Assembly (NCBI GenBank): GCA_963703945.1
Contig: CAVPGM010000010.1
Span: 1-64,000, forward strand
Direction: 5' to 3'
DNA from: JALORV01 sp963703945
GTDB lineage: Bacteria > Pseudomonadota > Gammaproteobacteria > Burkholderiales > Burkholderiaceae_F
DNA length: 64,000 bases
The notes below the pieces were generated by a model, which saw nothing but the letters and a program-made list of their open reading frames with translations, was not told where the DNA came from and did no database searches. Positions within the stretch are counted from its first letter, which is position 1; each line of letters opens with the position of its first letter. Positions 63,407-64,000 of this stretch are shown here, one piece after another. The translations under genes and the position numbers were made by a program.

Positions 63407-63835
63407 ATGAAGATCATGCGAGCACGAAGAGACTGAACGAATTGCGCATGCAGTCATCGGTGCAGCTATCGAAGTTCATCAATACGCTTGGGTCCGGATT
63501 TCTTGGAAGTCGTGTATCGAACAGTGCTTGCGTATGAATTGAGCTTAGCGAGGGCTTATCGTCGCAGCGCAAGATTGCCGTCTGATCGTTCAATACCGAG
63601 GACTTGCGGATCGATGGCATTTCGTGCCGATTTATTGTCGAAGACACGCGTGATTGTCGAATTGAAGTCGTGCGAAAAGTTCGCCCGAATTCACGAAGTC
63701 AATCTTGCTTTCCTATCTCAAGTCGCCACGAAAGCTCGATTAGGATTGCTGATCAACTTCGGACCAGACGGTGTCGATGGTCTCAAAGAAGGTCCGGAAT
63801 CAACTGTCAATGTCGTCCTGTTACATCCTGCGTGA
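63407..63835 (+). CDS. GxxExxY protein, frameshifted
   Basis: A small predicted PD-(D/E)xK-fold protein of the GxxExxY family. The signature is read as VIGAAIEVHQ and, in the next frame, LGSGFLEVVYRTVLAYELS. Further pieces are RGLRIDGISCRFIVED and VIVELKSCEKFARIHEVNL (the ELK catalytic-type motif), then LLINFG. At least three frame changes are present. It is flanked by the repeats CCACAAAGGCACAAGG on the left and ATCCTG units on the right, as is usual for these genes, which seem to travel as small intergenic cassettes. Function unknown. Confidence 0.78.
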
Positions 63836-63850
63836 TCCTGTAATCCTGTC
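63825..63850. repeat. ATCCTG-type repeat unit
   Basis: ATCCTGCGTGATCCTGTAATCCTGTC overlaps the end of the GxxExxY gene and lies 22 bases before preA. It is a variant of the repeat at 56347-56442, which ends a gene in the same region. Confidence 0.6.
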
Positions 63851-63872
63851 CATCGCATCGAAGGTCACAACC

Positions 63873-64000
63873 ATGGCCACGCTTGAAACCACCGTTAACG
63901 GCCTGAAGCTTCCGAATCCGTTCGTCATCGGCTCCGGCCCGCCGGGGACGAATGCCAACGTCATCGGCAAGGCGCTCGACGAAGGCTGGGGGGCGGTCAT
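63873..64000 (+). CDS. preA: Dihydropyrimidine dehydrogenase subunit PreA, N-terminal part
   Basis: Starts MATLETTVNGLKLPNPFVI at 63873 and runs off the window after GSGPPGTNANVIGKALDEG. This is the beginning of the NAD-dependent dihydropyrimidine dehydrogenase catalytic subunit, an FMN barrel with C-terminal iron-sulfur clusters that reduces uracil and thymine to dihydro forms, the first step of reductive pyrimidine degradation. It follows the aminotransferase and GxxExxY genes on the same strand. Only 42 residues are seen, so assignment relies on the very conserved N-terminus. Confidence 0.88.
   Translation, partial: MATLETTVNGLKLPNPFVIGSGPPGTNANVIGKALDEGWGAV

Overview
The window looks like a chromosome segment of a planctomycete, most likely a Pirellulales-type bacterium. 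The lineage markers are two DUF1559 pseudopilin-like proteins, a DUF1501 + DUF1549/DUF1553 pair, several secreted proteins that combine dockerin-like repeats with C-terminal PEP-CTERM sorting tags, Tat-exported glycosidases, and many insertion sequences. Most reading frames are broken by single-base indels. Where the correct frame is recognisable, the net change is usually one extra base. Neighbouring genes of equal length are perfect, so I treat most breaks as probable sequence error, except in insertion sequences and obviously deleted genes.

Layout. 0-0.8 kb: two transposase remnants. 1-23 kb: secreted glycan-degradation genes: two large paralogous glycosidase-like PEP-CTERM proteins, a sulfatase, a GHL6/beta-galactosidase-trimerisation type protein, a five-bladed-propeller glycosidase and two smaller PEP-CTERM proteins sharing an unnamed domain. 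Mixed in are an SDR, a cupin, a DUF1501/DUF1549 pair and a methionine-synthase-II-like protein. 22.8-28.5 kb: a mobile island beside a tRNA-Leu(UAG), with an integrase, an excisionase-like gene and three transposases. 28.8-37.9 kb: a seven-gene leftward run (DUF1559, lipoprotein, cytochrome P450, GH127-like, MFS sugar porter, PEP-CTERM esterase, sialidase-like). 39.1-43.1 kb: two more GH127-like genes on the other strand.

43.2-51.2 kb: a corrinoid methyl-transfer cluster: two URO-D/MtaA-type methyltransferase genes, two URO-D gene relics, a corrinoid (MtaC-like) protein, a DUF6580 membrane protein, a methanol:corrinoid methyltransferase MtaB with all three zinc ligands, and a MetH-reactivation-domain protein. 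This is the most unusual system here, because MtaB/MtaC modules are best known from methanogens and acetogens. 51.4-53.8 kb: an IS21 element. 54.7-64 kb: a very GC-rich region with a reductive pyrimidine degradation set (carbamoyl amidase, NCS1 transporter, class III aminotransferase, start of preA), interleaved with PAP2, nucleotidyltransferase, alpha/beta hydrolase, an sdpR-sdpI pair with a clear operator, and a GxxExxY protein.

How the genes may work together (inference): secreted sulfatases and glycosidases strip a complex, possibly O-methylated glycan, the MFS porter imports sugars, the P450 may demethylate them, and the corrinoid system may handle released methyl groups or methanol. The pyrimidine genes are a separate nitrogen-scavenging module.
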